A DNA stretch of 64,000 bases from Chitinophagaceae bacterium (GCA_947454155.1 CANGIT010000014.1:21008-85007), one strand, 5' to 3'. Counted from the stretch's first letter, positions 25,620 to 35,892 are shown. Numbers and translations: made by a program. Notes: generated from the letters alone by a model not told the origin.

Positions 25620-26369
25620 ATGAAACGATTGCTCATTACTGCCATCTTATCGCAGTTTTTTTTACACATCATGGCCATGCAACCTTTTACCGATACTACT
25701 TTCAATCCCTATGGGTTGAACATCATCAACACGCCTCTTGAATACCATCAGGCGGTCATACAAAACAAAGACAATCAGCTTGTCGACATCAAACGAAATA
25801 TCCCTCAACTGCACATCAATCTGCCCTATTGCACTGATCAAAATTTCACCGGTATCGTTTTGTATCCGCCGCTCCAAACTAGCTACCTGCGACGTCCGGT
25901 GGCTGAAGCCTTAAAGAAGATAACAGAGGAGTTGGAAAAAGAAGGACTGGGATTGAAAATATGGGACGCCTATCGCCCTTATCAGGTCACGCAACAAATG
26001 TGGAAAGTAGTTCCCGATGCCCGTTATGCGGCCGATCCGGCAGTGGGCAGTGGTCATAATCGCGGGATTGCGGTGGACCTTACATTGATTGAGAAACAGA
26101 GCGGTAAAGAACTCGATATGGGTACAGAATTCGATAACTTTACGGAGAAGGCTCATCACGATTATGTGGCATTTTTACCCGAAGTTTTAGCCCACCGCCA
26201 AAAGCTTAAGAAGCTGATGGAGGCACATGGATTCAAAGCACTGCCCACTGAATGGTGGCATTATGCCTGGGCAAGCGGAGAATTCGAACTCATGGACTTT
26301 TCGTTTAATATTCTCCGTGAGTTATGCGAAGGCGCCGCACACGATAACCCTAAAAACCATCTTCATTGA
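25620..26369 (+). CDS. D-alanyl-D-alanine dipeptidase, VanX/M15D family
   Basis: 249 residues with an N-terminal signal peptide (residues 1-20). The zinc site is intact: SGHNRGIAVDLTL near residue 143 (SxHxxGxAxD) and the catalytic EWWHYAW near residue 210. VanX-type enzymes cleave free D-Ala-D-Ala; in bacteria without glycopeptide resistance, periplasmic members recycle wall dipeptide. No vanH/vanA neighbours are present, so resistance is unlikely. Its stop overlaps the lpxB start (TTGA). Confidence 0.92.
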   Translation: MKRLLITAILSQFFLHIMAMQPFTDTTFNPYGLNIINTPLEYHQAVIQNKDNQLVDIKRNIPQLHINLPYCTDQNFTGIVLYPPLQTSYLRRPVAEALKKITEELEKEGLGLKIWDAYRPYQVTQQMWKVVPDARYAADPAVGSGHNRGIAVDLTLIEKQSGKELDMGTEFDNFTEKAHHDYVAFLPEVLAHRQKLKKLMEAHGFKALPTEWWHYAWASGEFELMDFSFNILRELCEGAAHDNPKNHLH

Positions 26370-27472
26370 AGTATTACATCATAGCCGGAGAAGCCAGCGG
26401 CGACTTGCATGGCAGCAACCTCATCAAGGAACTGAAACAACTCGACAACCAGTCGAATATCCGCTGCTGGGGCGGCGATCTGATGCAAGCCGCAGGTGGC
26501 CAAGTGGTAAAGCATTACCGCGACCTCGCATTTATGGGCTTCGCTGAAGTAATAAAAAATCTGCCGGCCATCCTCCGTAATTTCAAATTCTGCAAGCAAG
26601 ACATCAGCGAATTCCAACCCGATGTACTGATCCTGATCGACTATCCAGGCTTCAACTTGCGCATGGCCAAGTGGGCCAAAACCCAAAACATCAAAGTAGT
26701 TTATTACATTTCTCCACAGGTTTGGGCCTGGAAAGAAAACAGGGTGAAAACCATCAAAGCCTGTGTAGATAAAATGCTGGTGATTCTACCCTTTGAAAAA
26801 GCGTTTTACCAAAAATGGAATTATGATGTAGTATATGTTGGTCATCCATTGGTAGCTGTGGTGGATGATTACATGGTCCAACAAAAAACAGCTGTTCCCG
26901 AATGGGAAGGCAAACCATTCATAGCGCTTTTACCCGGTAGCCGTAAACAAGAAATTCTGAAAAAACTACCGGTGATGTTGTCTGTTTGTCCGCAATTTCC
27001 CGCTTATCATTTTGTGATCGCAAAAGCGCCCGGCATAGAAAATAGTTTTTATGATACACTGATCACTGCCCATCCCAATGTATCCACAGTTAGCAATAAA
27101 ACCTATGCATTGCTTAGTCATGCACAGGCGGCGTTGGTCACCAGCGGAACCGCAACACTCGAAACCGCATTGTTCGGCGTACCCGAAATCATCTGCTACA
27201 AAGGCAATCCCATTTCTTACCAGATTGCCAAACGACTCATCAACATCCGCTTCATCGGGCTGGTGAATCTGATCATGGACAAAGAAGTGGTGAAAGAATT
27301 GATACAAGATGAGCTGAACACAACTCAGCTGACAAAAGAATTAAAATTGATGCTGGAAGATGAAAATCGGAAAGCGCAAATACAAAAAGATTATGCGGCA
27401 CTAAAATCATTACTCAGCATAGGTGGAAATGCTTCTAGAAAAGCCGCTGCCAGCATCGTAGAAATGCTCTGA
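26366..27472 (+). CDS. lpxB: Lipid-A-disaccharide synthase LpxB
   Basis: 368 residues. It begins with a TTG codon at 26366-26368 overlapping the TGA of the upstream gene; the first residues MKYYIIAGEASGDLHGSNLI match the normal LpxB N-terminus, so no upstream ATG is missing. Other family marks are ISPQVWAWKENRV, LPFEKAFY, LPGSRKQEI near residue 190 and TSGTATLETALFG. LpxB joins UDP-diacylglucosamine to lipid X at the inner membrane, a committed step of lipid A synthesis. The arrangement implies translational coupling to the dipeptidase gene. Confidence 0.96.
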   Translation: MKYYIIAGEASGDLHGSNLIKELKQLDNQSNIRCWGGDLMQAAGGQVVKHYRDLAFMGFAEVIKNLPAILRNFKFCKQDISEFQPDVLILIDYPGFNLRMAKWAKTQNIKVVYYISPQVWAWKENRVKTIKACVDKMLVILPFEKAFYQKWNYDVVYVGHPLVAVVDDYMVQQKTAVPEWEGKPFIALLPGSRKQEILKKLPVMLSVCPQFPAYHFVIAKAPGIENSFYDTLITAHPNVSTVSNKTYALLSHAQAALVTSGTATLETALFGVPEIICYKGNPISYQIAKRLINIRFIGLVNLIMDKEVVKELIQDELNTTQLTKELKLMLEDENRKAQIQKDYAALKSLLSIGGNASRKAAASIVEML

Positions 27473-27476
27473 CCCA

Positions 27477-27647
27477 TCAATGCTTCCCGAAAAAAATGCG
27501 GAACAGTATCACCAGGATGGCAAACAGAAAGAGTAAGATAGAAAGCCTGTTGATGCCATGCATGTATTTCGTCCAGGTTGAAGGATGCTCGTTCGGATCT
27601 TTCTTCCGCAGATATAAATAAGTGGCGATTTGTTTAAGGATTCCCAT
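27477..27647 (-). CDS. Small single-helix membrane protein, function unknown
   Basis: 56 residues: MGILKQIATYLYLRKKDPNE, then HPSTWTKYMHGINRLSILLF and a hydrophobic helix ending FFGKH. The basic, conserved-looking RKKDPN and YMHGINRLS segments before one membrane helix suggest a real gene; similar short proteins occur in other Bacteroidota but I know no function. It ends four bases from the convergent lpxB stop and starts ten bases after the next gene upstream, with which it likely forms an operon. Confidence 0.7.
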   Translation of the reverse strand: MGILKQIATYLYLRKKDPNEHPSTWTKYMHGINRLSILLFLFAILVILFRIFFGKH

Positions 27648-27657
27648 ACTTCAAATA

Positions 27658-27912
27658 TTATGATGTGCTGCCATCAGCAGTCGCAGGATTCGCTTTTTTG
27701 TTCAAGTATTTTTTTAAAAACCATACCAGGTGTATGCAGGCGATGACGCCATTAGTAACAATAATCGGGTTGATTTGTTTGAAATAACCATAGCCAATCC
27801 AGATGATGCAGGCTGTGATGTTCAGCAAACGCAACCAGATCATTTTGTCGGCTGTGAAAGACAACATGGTTACGCCAGTTGCCACCCAACCAATGATTTC
27901 AATTTTATCCAT
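27658..27912 (-). CDS. Small three-helix membrane protein (YgjV-like)
   Basis: 84 residues from the ATG at 27910-27912 (MDKIEIIGWVATGVTMLSFT); the earlier ATG at 27948 would add a polar 12-residue lead and is less likely. Three helices at about 5-22, 28-45 and 48-67. The sequence pattern resembles short YgjV-type inner-membrane proteins, often mis-named in Bacteroidota; no transport substrate is known. Same strand as the 56-residue protein downstream. Confidence 0.7.
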   Translation of the reverse strand: MDKIEIIGWVATGVTMLSFTADKMIWLRLLNITACIIWIGYGYFKQINPIIVTNGVIACIHLVWFLKKYLNKKANPATADGSTS

Positions 27913-28020
27913 GACAGGCTGTTTGTTTTGCGATTCGGTAAACAGCAAATATAGTGTTATCTCTTATCTAATCCCCATGCCGAAATTCATGTTGAAGTGA
28001 GAAAGAACTAAGCTTAAAAG

Positions 28021-28737
28021 TTATCTACTTTCAAACAGCCACCAGAAACGTTTCTTGGGTCGCTCATGCTTTAAGCCAAATTTGGTGATGGCATTTTCAA
28101 TATGTTTTACCGCTTCATCCACCGAATCGGTAAAAAGGCAAAGGTTGAGGTCTTCTGCCGAAATGGTGCCTTTCTTTTTCATCATTTCTATATGCTCGAT
28201 CATGTCGTGGTGATAGGCCTTGTCGAAAATGATGATCGGAAACTCGCTAAGCATGCGGGTTTGTATAAGGGTGAGGGCTTCAAAATATTCATCGAGCGTG
28301 CCAAAGCCGCCAGGCATCACCACAAAAGCGTAGGAATATTTAATCAGCAAGGTTTTTCTGACAAAGAAATATTTGATGTTCACCCATTTGTCGAGATAAG
28401 GATTGGGATTTTGCTCGAAAGGCAAAACGATATTGCAACCCACGCTTCGGCCGCCTACTCCTTTGGCGCCTTTGTTGGCAGCCTCCATGATGCCCGGTCC
28501 TCCACCCGTCATGATGGTAAATCCCAGTCTGGCGATAGCACCAGCCAGCTCTTCTGTTTTTTGATAATAAGGATGATCCGATTTGAAACGCGCAGAACCG
28601 AATATGGTCACGCAAGGTCCGGCGAAATGCAAGGCCCTGAAGCCTTTGATAAATTCCACCAGCACGTTTAATGAGAACTTCAAATCTTTCCATCTGCTTT
28701 GCGGACCGTCAAGAAATTTTATCTCGGAATTGGGCAT
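28021..28737 (-). CDS. LOG-family Rossmann protein (TIGR00730-like)
   Basis: 238 residues. The nucleotide-binding marks of the LOG/lysine-decarboxylase-like family are present: VTIFGSARFKSDHPYY, MTGGGPGIMEAANKGAKGVG and the PGGFGTLDEYFEALTLIQT block near residue 142 (PGGxGTxxE). Family members with known activity release adenine-type bases from nucleoside 5'-monophosphates (cytokinin-type phosphoribohydrolases); many bacterial ones have an unknown physiological substrate. Cytosolic. It lies 24 bases after the aldo/keto reductase gene on the same strand. Confidence 0.88.
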   Translation of the reverse strand: MPNSEIKFLDGPQSRWKDLKFSLNVLVEFIKGFRALHFAGPCVTIFGSARFKSDHPYYQKTEELAGAIARLGFTIMTGGGPGIMEAANKGAKGVGGRSVGCNIVLPFEQNPNPYLDKWVNIKYFFVRKTLLIKYSYAFVVMPGGFGTLDEYFEALTLIQTRMLSEFPIIIFDKAYHHDMIEHIEMMKKKGTISAEDLNLCLFTDSVDEAVKHIENAITKFGLKHERPKKRFWWLFESR

Positions 28738-28761
28738 GATATAAAGTTAAGGAATAGGGTT

Positions 28762-29778
<1,017 letters not shown>

Positions 29779-29903
29779 TTATGCTACAAATTGAATTTCA
29801 ATCAGAATAAATCCAAGAATGAACAATTAAATTAATCAGACATTTTTTGAATTATTTTTCAGATGCGATAATACAAAAATCTAATTCAAAATATTATTAT
29901 GAA

Positions 29904-30377
29904 TTAGGCTCTACCAGGGACTATTTTAATCCCAACTTCTTTTACATTTGTTTCTGATGTTGGAATAAAAATCTCAAATGGAACCTTTATGCCAGATGGC
30001 AAGGACACTTCATTATCTCCCTTTGTTATACTTTTTTCTGATTTGTTCATAATGGCGCCTATAATTTTTACTTGCTCCATTGGAAGAGAAGTCAAATTCG
30101 CAACATATCCAGTTACCTTATACCCATTATTCTCGTACTGATATTCATTAATTGAAACATAATAGTGTATTTGAACAATTTGGTGGTATTTGCTTCCAAT
30201 ACTAAACCATGTGTAATTGTAGTTAATTAGTTTATTCTCCAGCAAATCGATTCTTTGCGATTGACTTTCCACTTTTTTTTTCAAAAGGGCTATGGAATCA
30301 TCATTATTTTTTGTATTACAAGAGATGAGAATAATTGACGTAAATAAAAAGATAGACAGGAAATTAAGGATTTTCAT
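29904..30377 (-). CDS. Lipoprotein with coiled coil, function unknown
   Basis: 157 residues from ATG 30375-30377, chosen because it begins the signal sequence MKILNFLSIFLFTSIILISC, whose lipobox (ILISC) marks a lipoprotein. A short coiled coil follows (IALLKKKVESQSQRIDLLEN), then a beta-rich part with TGYVANLTSLPMEQVKIIGA that resembles small Ig/FxLYD-type folds. The gene and its flanks (29.76-30.5 kb) are clearly more AT-rich than the neighbours, a possible sign of acquisition. Not recognised. Confidence 0.7.
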   Translation of the reverse strand: MKILNFLSIFLFTSIILISCNTKNNDDSIALLKKKVESQSQRIDLLENKLINYNYTWFSIGSKYHQIVQIHYYVSINEYQYENNGYKVTGYVANLTSLPMEQVKIIGAIMNKSEKSITKGDNEVSLPSGIKVPFEIFIPTSETNVKEVGIKIVPGRA

Positions 30378-30501
30378 TTTTTGATTTTTTATTATTAAAT
30401 AAAACATACTATTAAGAACCAGTAAAACATAAAAAATATTGACGAATACTTTGCCTTTACTTCTATTTATTTTTTCCTAATCAAGTTTAAGTAAAAAAGT
30501 A

Positions 30502-30531
30502 AAAGGATTCCATCTTTCAATGAAATCCTTT
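30502..30531 (-). terminator. Terminator of tRNA-Ala
   Basis: A stem of about 12 pairs (AAAGGATTTCAT / ATGGAATCCTTT on the minus strand, one wobble) with T-rich sequence after it, 11 bases past the tRNA. Confidence 0.75.
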
Positions 30532-30540
30532 ACATATTTC

Positions 30541-30615
<75 letters not shown>

Positions 30616-30679
30616 GCTCGGTAGATTTGGAGTGCAAATATAATCGCTTTATGTATTGCACCAAAACAATCCTAAAAAA

Positions 30680-30706
30680 ATAGCCCGAGATTTTTACCCG
30701 GGCTAT
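30680..30706 (-). terminator. Terminator of gltA
   Basis: ATAGCCCG / CGGGCTAT stem on the minus strand followed by seven T, 25 bases past the gltA stop. Confidence 0.85.
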
Positions 30707-30730
30707 GTTATCATTTGAAGTCAATTGTTT

Positions 30731-32056
30731 TTATTCTCCCCAAACCTCGCCTTTTCCTTCGAGCCACTCTTTCACCAGTTCGGTGGTTACCGATTTGGGT
30801 CTTTCGAGGGCGAAGCCCAAGGCACGGTCCCAACAGAGGCTGGCCAATACGCCCAATGCACGCGAAACGCCGAAGAGAACGGTATAGAATTCATATTCCA
30901 ACATGCCATAATGCACGAGCAATGCGCCGCTGTGTGCATCTACGTTGGGCCATGGGTTTTTGATTTTTCCGAGAGATGACAAGATGGGGGGCACCGCATC
31001 GTAAATGTTCCAAACGGTATTCACCAATGGATCGTTGGGCATGTGCTTTTTACCGAATTCCATTTGTGCGGTGAAACGGGGATCGGTTTTGCGCAATACG
31101 GCATGTCCGTATCCTGGCACCACCTTACCTTCACTCAACGTCTTTTTCACATACTCTTCAATCTGTTCTTTAGATGGAGATTCGGTACCCAGCTCTTCTC
31201 TCATTTCAAAAATCCATTTGATCACTTCCTGATTGGCCAAGCCATGCAAAGGTCCTGCGAGACCGTTCATACCAGCGGCAAAGCTCAGGTAAGGATCGCT
31301 GAGGGCAGAACCCACCAGATGAGTGGTATGTGCAGAAACATTACCTCCCTCATGGTCGGCATGGATGGTCATGTACAAACGCATCAGTTCCTGGAATGAA
31401 TCATTGTCGTAACCCATCATGTGGGCGAAATTGCCCGACCAATCGAGCAGACCGTTGGGTTGGATATGGTCGCCGTTCTTGTACTTACGGCGATAAATAT
31501 ACGCAGCGATACGGGGCAGGCGTGCGATCAGGTCCATGGAATCGTCGAACACCGCTTCCCAATAATCTTTTTTGCTCATGCCCTGTGCATATTTTTTGGC
31601 AAACTGACTTTCAGTTTGCAGCGCCATGATGGCCACTACGAACTGTGTCATCGGATGCGTGCTCACCGGCAAAGCTTCAATGGTATCGAAAACATGATTC
31701 GGCACATGGCTTCTGCGTTGCCATACACTGGTGAGATGCTGTACATCTTCTTCAGTGGGCAACTCGCCTACCAGCATCAGGTAAAACAATCCTTCGGGCA
31801 ATGGCTCTGCACCTCCAGGTGCTTTTGGCAGCTTTTCTCTCAACTCCGGTATGGAGTAACCGCGAAAACGGATTCCTTCTTGTGCGTCGAGCAAAGATGT
31901 TTCAGTAACCAATCCGGTGATGCCTCTCATGCCCTGATAAATCTGACTGAGGGTAACCTCTCCTATTTTTTTATTGCCGTGATCCTTGATCAAATTTTTG
32001 ATCTCACCTGCAGTGATGTCTGCCTTGGCTTTGAATCTGTCTTTAATGATACCCAT
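30731..32056 (-). CDS. gltA: Citrate synthase, mitochondrial-type
   Basis: 441 residues, longer than the E. coli-type enzyme and laid out like the eukaryotic form. The catalytic triad is visible: His in [13 protein letters not shown], His in [16 protein letters not shown] and Asp in [24 protein letters not shown] is the strongly conserved helix before the active site. It condenses oxaloacetate and acetyl-CoA at entry to the TCA cycle. It is a single transcription unit, with about 190 bases of AT-rich sequence upstream in which I found no clear TAnnTTTG box. Confidence 0.96.
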   Translation of the reverse strand: MGIIKDRFKAKADITAGEIKNLIKDHGNKKIGEVTLSQIYQGMRGITGLVTETSLLDAQEGIRFRGYSIPELREKLPKAPGGAEPLPEGLFYLMLVGELPTEEDVQHLTSVWQRRSHVPNHVFDTIEALPVSTHPMTQFVVAIMALQTESQFAKKYAQGMSKKDYWEAVFDDSMDLIARLPRIAAYIYRRKYKNGDHIQPNGLLDWSGNFAHMMGYDNDSFQELMRLYMTIHADHEGGNVSAHTTHLVGSALSDPYLSFAAGMNGLAGPLHGLANQEVIKWIFEMREELGTESPSKEQIEEYVKKTLSEGKVVPGYGHAVLRKTDPRFTAQMEFGKKHMPNDPLVNTVWNIYDAVPPILSSLGKIKNPWPNVDAHSGALLVHYGMLEYEFYTVLFGVSRALGVLASLCWDRALGFALERPKSVTTELVKEWLEGKGEVWGE

Positions 32057-32249
32057 ATTTAAAAATTAAAAATGAAAAAAAATAAAATGAAAAATGAAAA
32101 CCCTTTTGATTGAGAAAAAATAAAATTAAACGTAATCATACTGATGCATCAATCCAGGCGATAAGCATGTGAAAGGGCGTCTAAAATTACGATGCGCGTG
32201 TTAGTAAAACAAAAGTTTGGCAGAAAAGTTTACGGCAACGTTTTCGTAA

Positions 32250-33344
32250 TTATTTGGGGGCTTTTTGATAGAGGTAAATCACCAAACAACCGAAGCAGAT
32301 ATTGGGTGTCCAAGCCGCCAGCCAAGGCATGAAATTTCCCTTGGTAGCAAACACGATGGAGAATCGACTGAAGAGAATATAAGACACACTGATGAGCACG
32401 CCGATGGCCAGATGAAAACCGCTGCCACCTCTCACTTTTCGCGAAGAAAGTATGGCACCAATCAAAGTGAGGATCAATACCGAAACTGGAATGGCATCGC
32501 GATTGTAACGCTCCACTTGCAGTGTACTCAGCATCTCAGATCCGCGCATTTTTTCTTTTCGGATGAACTCGTCGAGATCAGAAGTGCTCATCTGGTCTTT
32601 GAGGTAATTGTCTTTGCGAAGATCGATGGGACTAAAACTGAATCTTTTGGTGACCGCATCCGAAAACTTCACGCGTTCGCTGGTGCTGTCGAGCGTTCTT
32701 TCAATCACATTGAAAAAGTTCCATTTGTGCGAGGCGATATCCCATCTGAAACTAAGCGCCCTCATGTTGTACACCACCTGGTCGTTGATGATCCTTTGCA
32801 ATGCAAAATTGGAGCCGCTTTTGCTGATGGTGTCATAACCTTTGATGCCTGCATAAGAGTTGGAGTCGATACGGAAATAAAGGTTTTGTTTATAGGTGGA
32901 ATTGTTGACATCAGGCGCCATGTTGACATCCACATATTTTTTTTCAAATTCCGACCATTTCCTGTTGGCATCGGGTACCACATACTGATAGCCCAACCAC
33001 AGCATGAATGACAAAATGAATCCACCTAAAAAAAACGGAAAGAGATATCTTTTGAAACTGATGCCACTGCTTAAAATGGCCACCACCTCCGACCTTCCGG
33101 CCATTTTGGAAGTGAAGAATATAACAGAGATGAAAACAAACAAAGGAAAGAGCATGGCGTCGATCCTTGGAATGAAGCCCAAATAATAATCTGTAAAAAG
33201 TCTGGAAGCAGAAAGGCCCGACTTTACAAAGTCTTCAGTTTTCTCACTCATGTCTACCACCACCACAATGGCTGTAAACAACAGCATGCAGAAAAAGAAA
33301 GTGCTGAGGTATTTGGAGAGGATGTATCGGTCGATCTTCTTCAT
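32250..33344 (-). CDS. lptG: LptF/LptG family lipopolysaccharide export permease
   Basis: 364 residues from ATG 33342-33344 (MKKIDRYILSKYLSTFFFCM); an ATG four codons earlier is also possible. Three N-terminal helices (about 12-32, 56-76, 95-120), a long periplasmic beta-jellyroll-type domain and three C-terminal helices match YjgP/YjgQ proteins. MDIFKVSGISFKRYL-like coupling residues are seen as VAILSSGISFKRYL. It would form, with LptB and a partner, the ABC machine that extracts LPS from the inner membrane. It follows the flavoprotein gene? No: it lies downstream of it in transcription order reversed, with 22 bases separating its start from the flavoprotein stop, so they form one operon. 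LptF versus LptG cannot be separated with certainty. Confidence 0.88.
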   Translation of the reverse strand: MKKIDRYILSKYLSTFFFCMLLFTAIVVVVDMSEKTEDFVKSGLSASRLFTDYYLGFIPRIDAMLFPLFVFISVIFFTSKMAGRSEVVAILSSGISFKRYLFPFFLGGFILSFMLWLGYQYVVPDANRKWSEFEKKYVDVNMAPDVNNSTYKQNLYFRIDSNSYAGIKGYDTISKSGSNFALQRIINDQVVYNMRALSFRWDIASHKWNFFNVIERTLDSTSERVKFSDAVTKRFSFSPIDLRKDNYLKDQMSTSDLDEFIRKEKMRGSEMLSTLQVERYNRDAIPVSVLILTLIGAILSSRKVRGGSGFHLAIGVLISVSYILFSRFSIVFATKGNFMPWLAAWTPNICFGCLVIYLYQKAPK

Positions 33345-33366
33345 TTCGGCAGGCAAGTTAATTCAT

Positions 33367-34626
33367 TTATGGCTGAACTTTTTCACTGCCGGCAATATGG
33401 TGGGCGGCGAGGTAGCCTGTTGTCCATGCGTTTTGGAAATTGAACCCTCCGGTTACACCATCTACATCCAGTATTTCTCCGGCAAAATAGAGACCCGGTA
33501 CTATCCGGCTTTCCATGGTATGGGGATTCACTTCAGAAAGGTCGATACCTCCTGCGGTAACAAATTCTTCTTTGAACGTGGTTTTTCCTTTGAGCTGAAA
33601 CTGTTGTGAAGTTACCAGTTTGGCCAAGGCATTTTGTTCTTTCGCAGGCAGATCGGCCCATCTGATTTCGGGATTGATGCCCGCTTTTACCAACAGGTAT
33701 TCCCATAAGCGCGAAGGAAGTGACAAGGGATTGCGGTTGCCGATTTTTTGAGTGGCGATAGAAAATCTGATTTTTTGCAATTCCTCGCGGAGCGAGTTCT
33801 CATGATAGAGAGGGAGCCAGTTGACAAGCAATGTGGCCTGATAGTTCATATCGGCCAAAGTTCGTGCACCCCATGCCGATAGTTTCAGGATGGCCGGTCC
33901 GCTCATCCCCCAGTGGGTGATCAGCAATGGTCCTTTTTGCTCCAGCTTGGTTCCTGCAATTTTCACCTGCACCTCACTCAGGGTAACGCCCATCAGCTGT
34001 GTGATGGTATCTCCGGGCAAATTAAAGGTAAACAGTGACGGCAATGGTGAAACGATTTTGTGACCCAGTTTATTCAGCCAGTCAAACTTGTTGGAATGTG
34101 ATAACCCGCCGCAAGCCAGACAAACCTTATCTGCTGTAATTTTTCTGCCACCCGACAACATGATTTCAAATCTGTTGCCGAAAGAAAGCACTTCCTCAAC
34201 AGTTGATTGCATCAGGATTTCGATCTTTTTTTCGTTGGCCTCTTTTAATAAACAATCGATGATGGTTTGAGAAGAGTCTGTTATGGGAAACATACGGCCA
34301 TCGGCTTCGGTCTTGAGCTTTACCCCTCTTTCGGCAAACCAATTTACTGTGTCTGTGGCCGCAAAATGATGAAATGACTTTTTTAAAAAAGCATGTCCTC
34401 GCGGATAGTTTTTCAACAGTTCGGCAACAGATGTACAATTGTGTGTAACATTGCATCGCCCGCCTCCACTCACTTTCACCTTGCTGAGCAATTTACCTGT
34501 TTTTTCCAACAGGATGACTTTCAACATCGGACAGGCAGCTGCCGCATTGATGGCACAGAAGAAGCCAGCGGCGCCACCGCCGATGACGACTAAAGTATTG
34601 GGGTTATTTGGTGGTTGATGTTTGAT
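33367..34626 (-). CDS. BaiN/HI0933-type FAD-dependent oxidoreductase, start codon unclear
   Basis: The frame holds a complete flavoprotein: LVVIGGGAAGFFCAINAA (FAD-binding GxGxxG) at about 34540-34600, KVSGGGRCNVTHNC, LACGGLSHSNK, and the C-terminal VTAGGIDLSEV and LYFAGEILDVDGVTGGFNFQ, all typical of the HI0933 family. The first in-frame ATG (34525-34527) would delete the FAD motif, so translation must begin earlier. Between the motif and the in-frame stop near 34695 there is no ATG, GTG or TTG in this frame; ATC at 34624-34626 stands where an ATG would be expected. I give that as a provisional start. The gene heads an operon with the LptG-type permease. Confidence 0.8.
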   Translation of the reverse strand: MKHQPPNNPNTLVVIGGGAAGFFCAINAAAACPMLKVILLEKTGKLLSKVKVSGGGRCNVTHNCTSVAELLKNYPRGHAFLKKSFHHFAATDTVNWFAERGVKLKTEADGRMFPITDSSQTIIDCLLKEANEKKIEILMQSTVEEVLSFGNRFEIMLSGGRKITADKVCLACGGLSHSNKFDWLNKLGHKIVSPLPSLFTFNLPGDTITQLMGVTLSEVQVKIAGTKLEQKGPLLITHWGMSGPAILKLSAWGARTLADMNYQATLLVNWLPLYHENSLREELQKIRFSIATQKIGNRNPLSLPSRLWEYLLVKAGINPEIRWADLPAKEQNALAKLVTSQQFQLKGKTTFKEEFVTAGGIDLSEVNPHTMESRIVPGLYFAGEILDVDGVTGGFNFQNAWTTGYLAAHHIAGSEKVQP

Positions 34627-34628
34627 GG

Positions 34629-34946
34629 TAGTATATATAATTTCACCCCTTCGGGGTTGGTTTGTTTTGTTTGTGTGTGTGGTGTTACTATAGTTTCACC
34701 CCTACGGGGTTGGTTTGTTTTGTTTTTGGTGTTAGAGTAGTATCACCCCTACGGGGTTGGTTTGTTTTGTTTTTGGTGTTAGAGTAGTATCACCCCTACG
34801 GGGTTGGTTGGCTGTGTTTTTGGTGTTAGAGTAGTATCACCCCTACGGGGTTGGTTTGTTGTGCTTGTGGTGTTACTATAGTATCACCCCTACGGGGTTG
34901 GTTTGTTGTGTGTGTGGTGTTACTATTGTTACACCCCTGCGATGTT
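34629..34946. repeat. 47-bp tandem array with CCCC/GGGG hairpin
   Basis: Seven copies of a unit containing CACCCCTACGGGGTTGG begin at 34644, 34697, 34744, 34791, 34838, 34885 and 34932; the spacing is 53 once and then 47 five times. Each unit has a short hairpin (CCCC-TAC-GGGG) and a TG-rich linker with TTTGGTGTTA. The last copy is degenerate. It occupies the 385-base gap between map and the flavoprotein gene; no gene is visible in it. Confidence 0.93.
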
Positions 34947-35011
34947 AGTTGATGTTAGCGTTTTTGGTCACCGCCATTTATGGGTTGATAAACCTGCAAT
35001 CTTATCAACTA

Positions 35012-35821
35012 TTAAACTACTCCATAACTCCAAGTCAAATTCGAATTGGCTTTTTCAGCAGCTTCAATTTCTACAAAAGAACTGAGGATGTCGGGTTCTC
35101 CTGAGGTGATGCATACATCATGTTCAAAATGGGCGGAAGGCTTGCGGTCTTTGGTCAGAATGGTCCATCCATCATTCAATTGAGAAATCTCTTTAACTCC
35201 CAAATTGATCATGGGCTCGATGGCAATCACCATTCCGGCTTTCAGCTTGGCTCCTGTCCCTTTTTTTCCATAGTTAGGCACTTGTGGATCTTCGTGCAAT
35301 TCGCGACCAAGGCCATGTCCAACCAATTCCCTAACTACGCCATAGCCATGTTTTTTTTCAGTATGCTCCTGGATAGCATTGGCAATGTCTCCTACTCTAT
35401 TTCCTTGTCTTGCTTTTTCTATACCCAGATAAAGAGATTCCTTGGTTACACGCAGCAATTGTTGAATACTGGCTTCAATATCCCCAATGGCATAAGTATA
35501 GGCGCTATCACCGTGAAATCCATTCTTTTTCACACCAATGTCCAGTGATATGATGTCTCCATCTTTTAAAACATGGCTACCCGGAAATCCATGTACTACC
35601 GCTTCGTTCATTGAAATGCAGGTGGCATAAGGGAACCCGTGGTAGTTTTTAAATGATGGAATGGCGCCATTATCAAGTATAAACTCTTCTACCAGATTGT
35701 TGACTTGTAAGGTGGTCATGCCGGGCTTTAACAGAGCTGCTACTGCAGCATGCGCTTTGCCCACCAATAAACAACTTTCGCGCATAATTTCTATCTCTGC
35801 CTGTGATTTATATTGAATCAT
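35012..35821 (-). CDS. map: Type I methionine aminopeptidase
   Basis: 269 residues. The five metal ligands are all present: Asp in SLDIGV, Asp in HGDSAYTY, His in LVGHGLGRELHEDP, Glu in AIEPMI and Glu in FEHDVCIT. It removes the initiator Met from nascent proteins. It is the last gene of the ribosomal cluster. A hairpin at 35839-35868 separates it from secY, so it may be expressed at a lower level. Downstream, where infA and rpmJ usually follow, there is instead the 47-bp array. Confidence 0.96.
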   Translation of the reverse strand: MIQYKSQAEIEIMRESCLLVGKAHAAVAALLKPGMTTLQVNNLVEEFILDNGAIPSFKNYHGFPYATCISMNEAVVHGFPGSHVLKDGDIISLDIGVKKNGFHGDSAYTYAIGDIEASIQQLLRVTKESLYLGIEKARQGNRVGDIANAIQEHTEKKHGYGVVRELVGHGLGRELHEDPQVPNYGKKGTGAKLKAGMVIAIEPMINLGVKEISQLNDGWTILTKDRKPSAHFEHDVCITSGEPDILSSFVEIEAAEKANSNLTWSYGVV

Positions 35822-35838
35822 GATGTACTAAATTAAAA

Positions 35839-35868
35839 CAAACCCCAACGAATGATCGCCGGGGTTTG
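35839..35868 (-). terminator. Hairpin between secY and map
   Basis: CAAACCCC / GGGGTTTG stem with a 14-base loop; the minus strand continues TTTTAATTTAG. It could be a terminator or attenuator. Confidence 0.6.
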
Positions 35869-35892
35869 ACAGTATTTTTGAAATTTAAGAAA

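Noticed and set aside
25620..26369. Vancomycin resistance through the VanX-like gene
   Set aside because: No vanH, vanA/B or vanRS genes nearby; a signal peptide suggests wall recycling instead.
32265..33011. 248-codon open frame antisense to the LptG-type gene
   Set aside because: Charged and His-rich without domain pattern; opposite an evident membrane protein.
34629..34946. CRISPR-like spacing of the 47-bp repeats
   Set aside because: The whole unit repeats, there are no unique spacers, and no cas gene is near.
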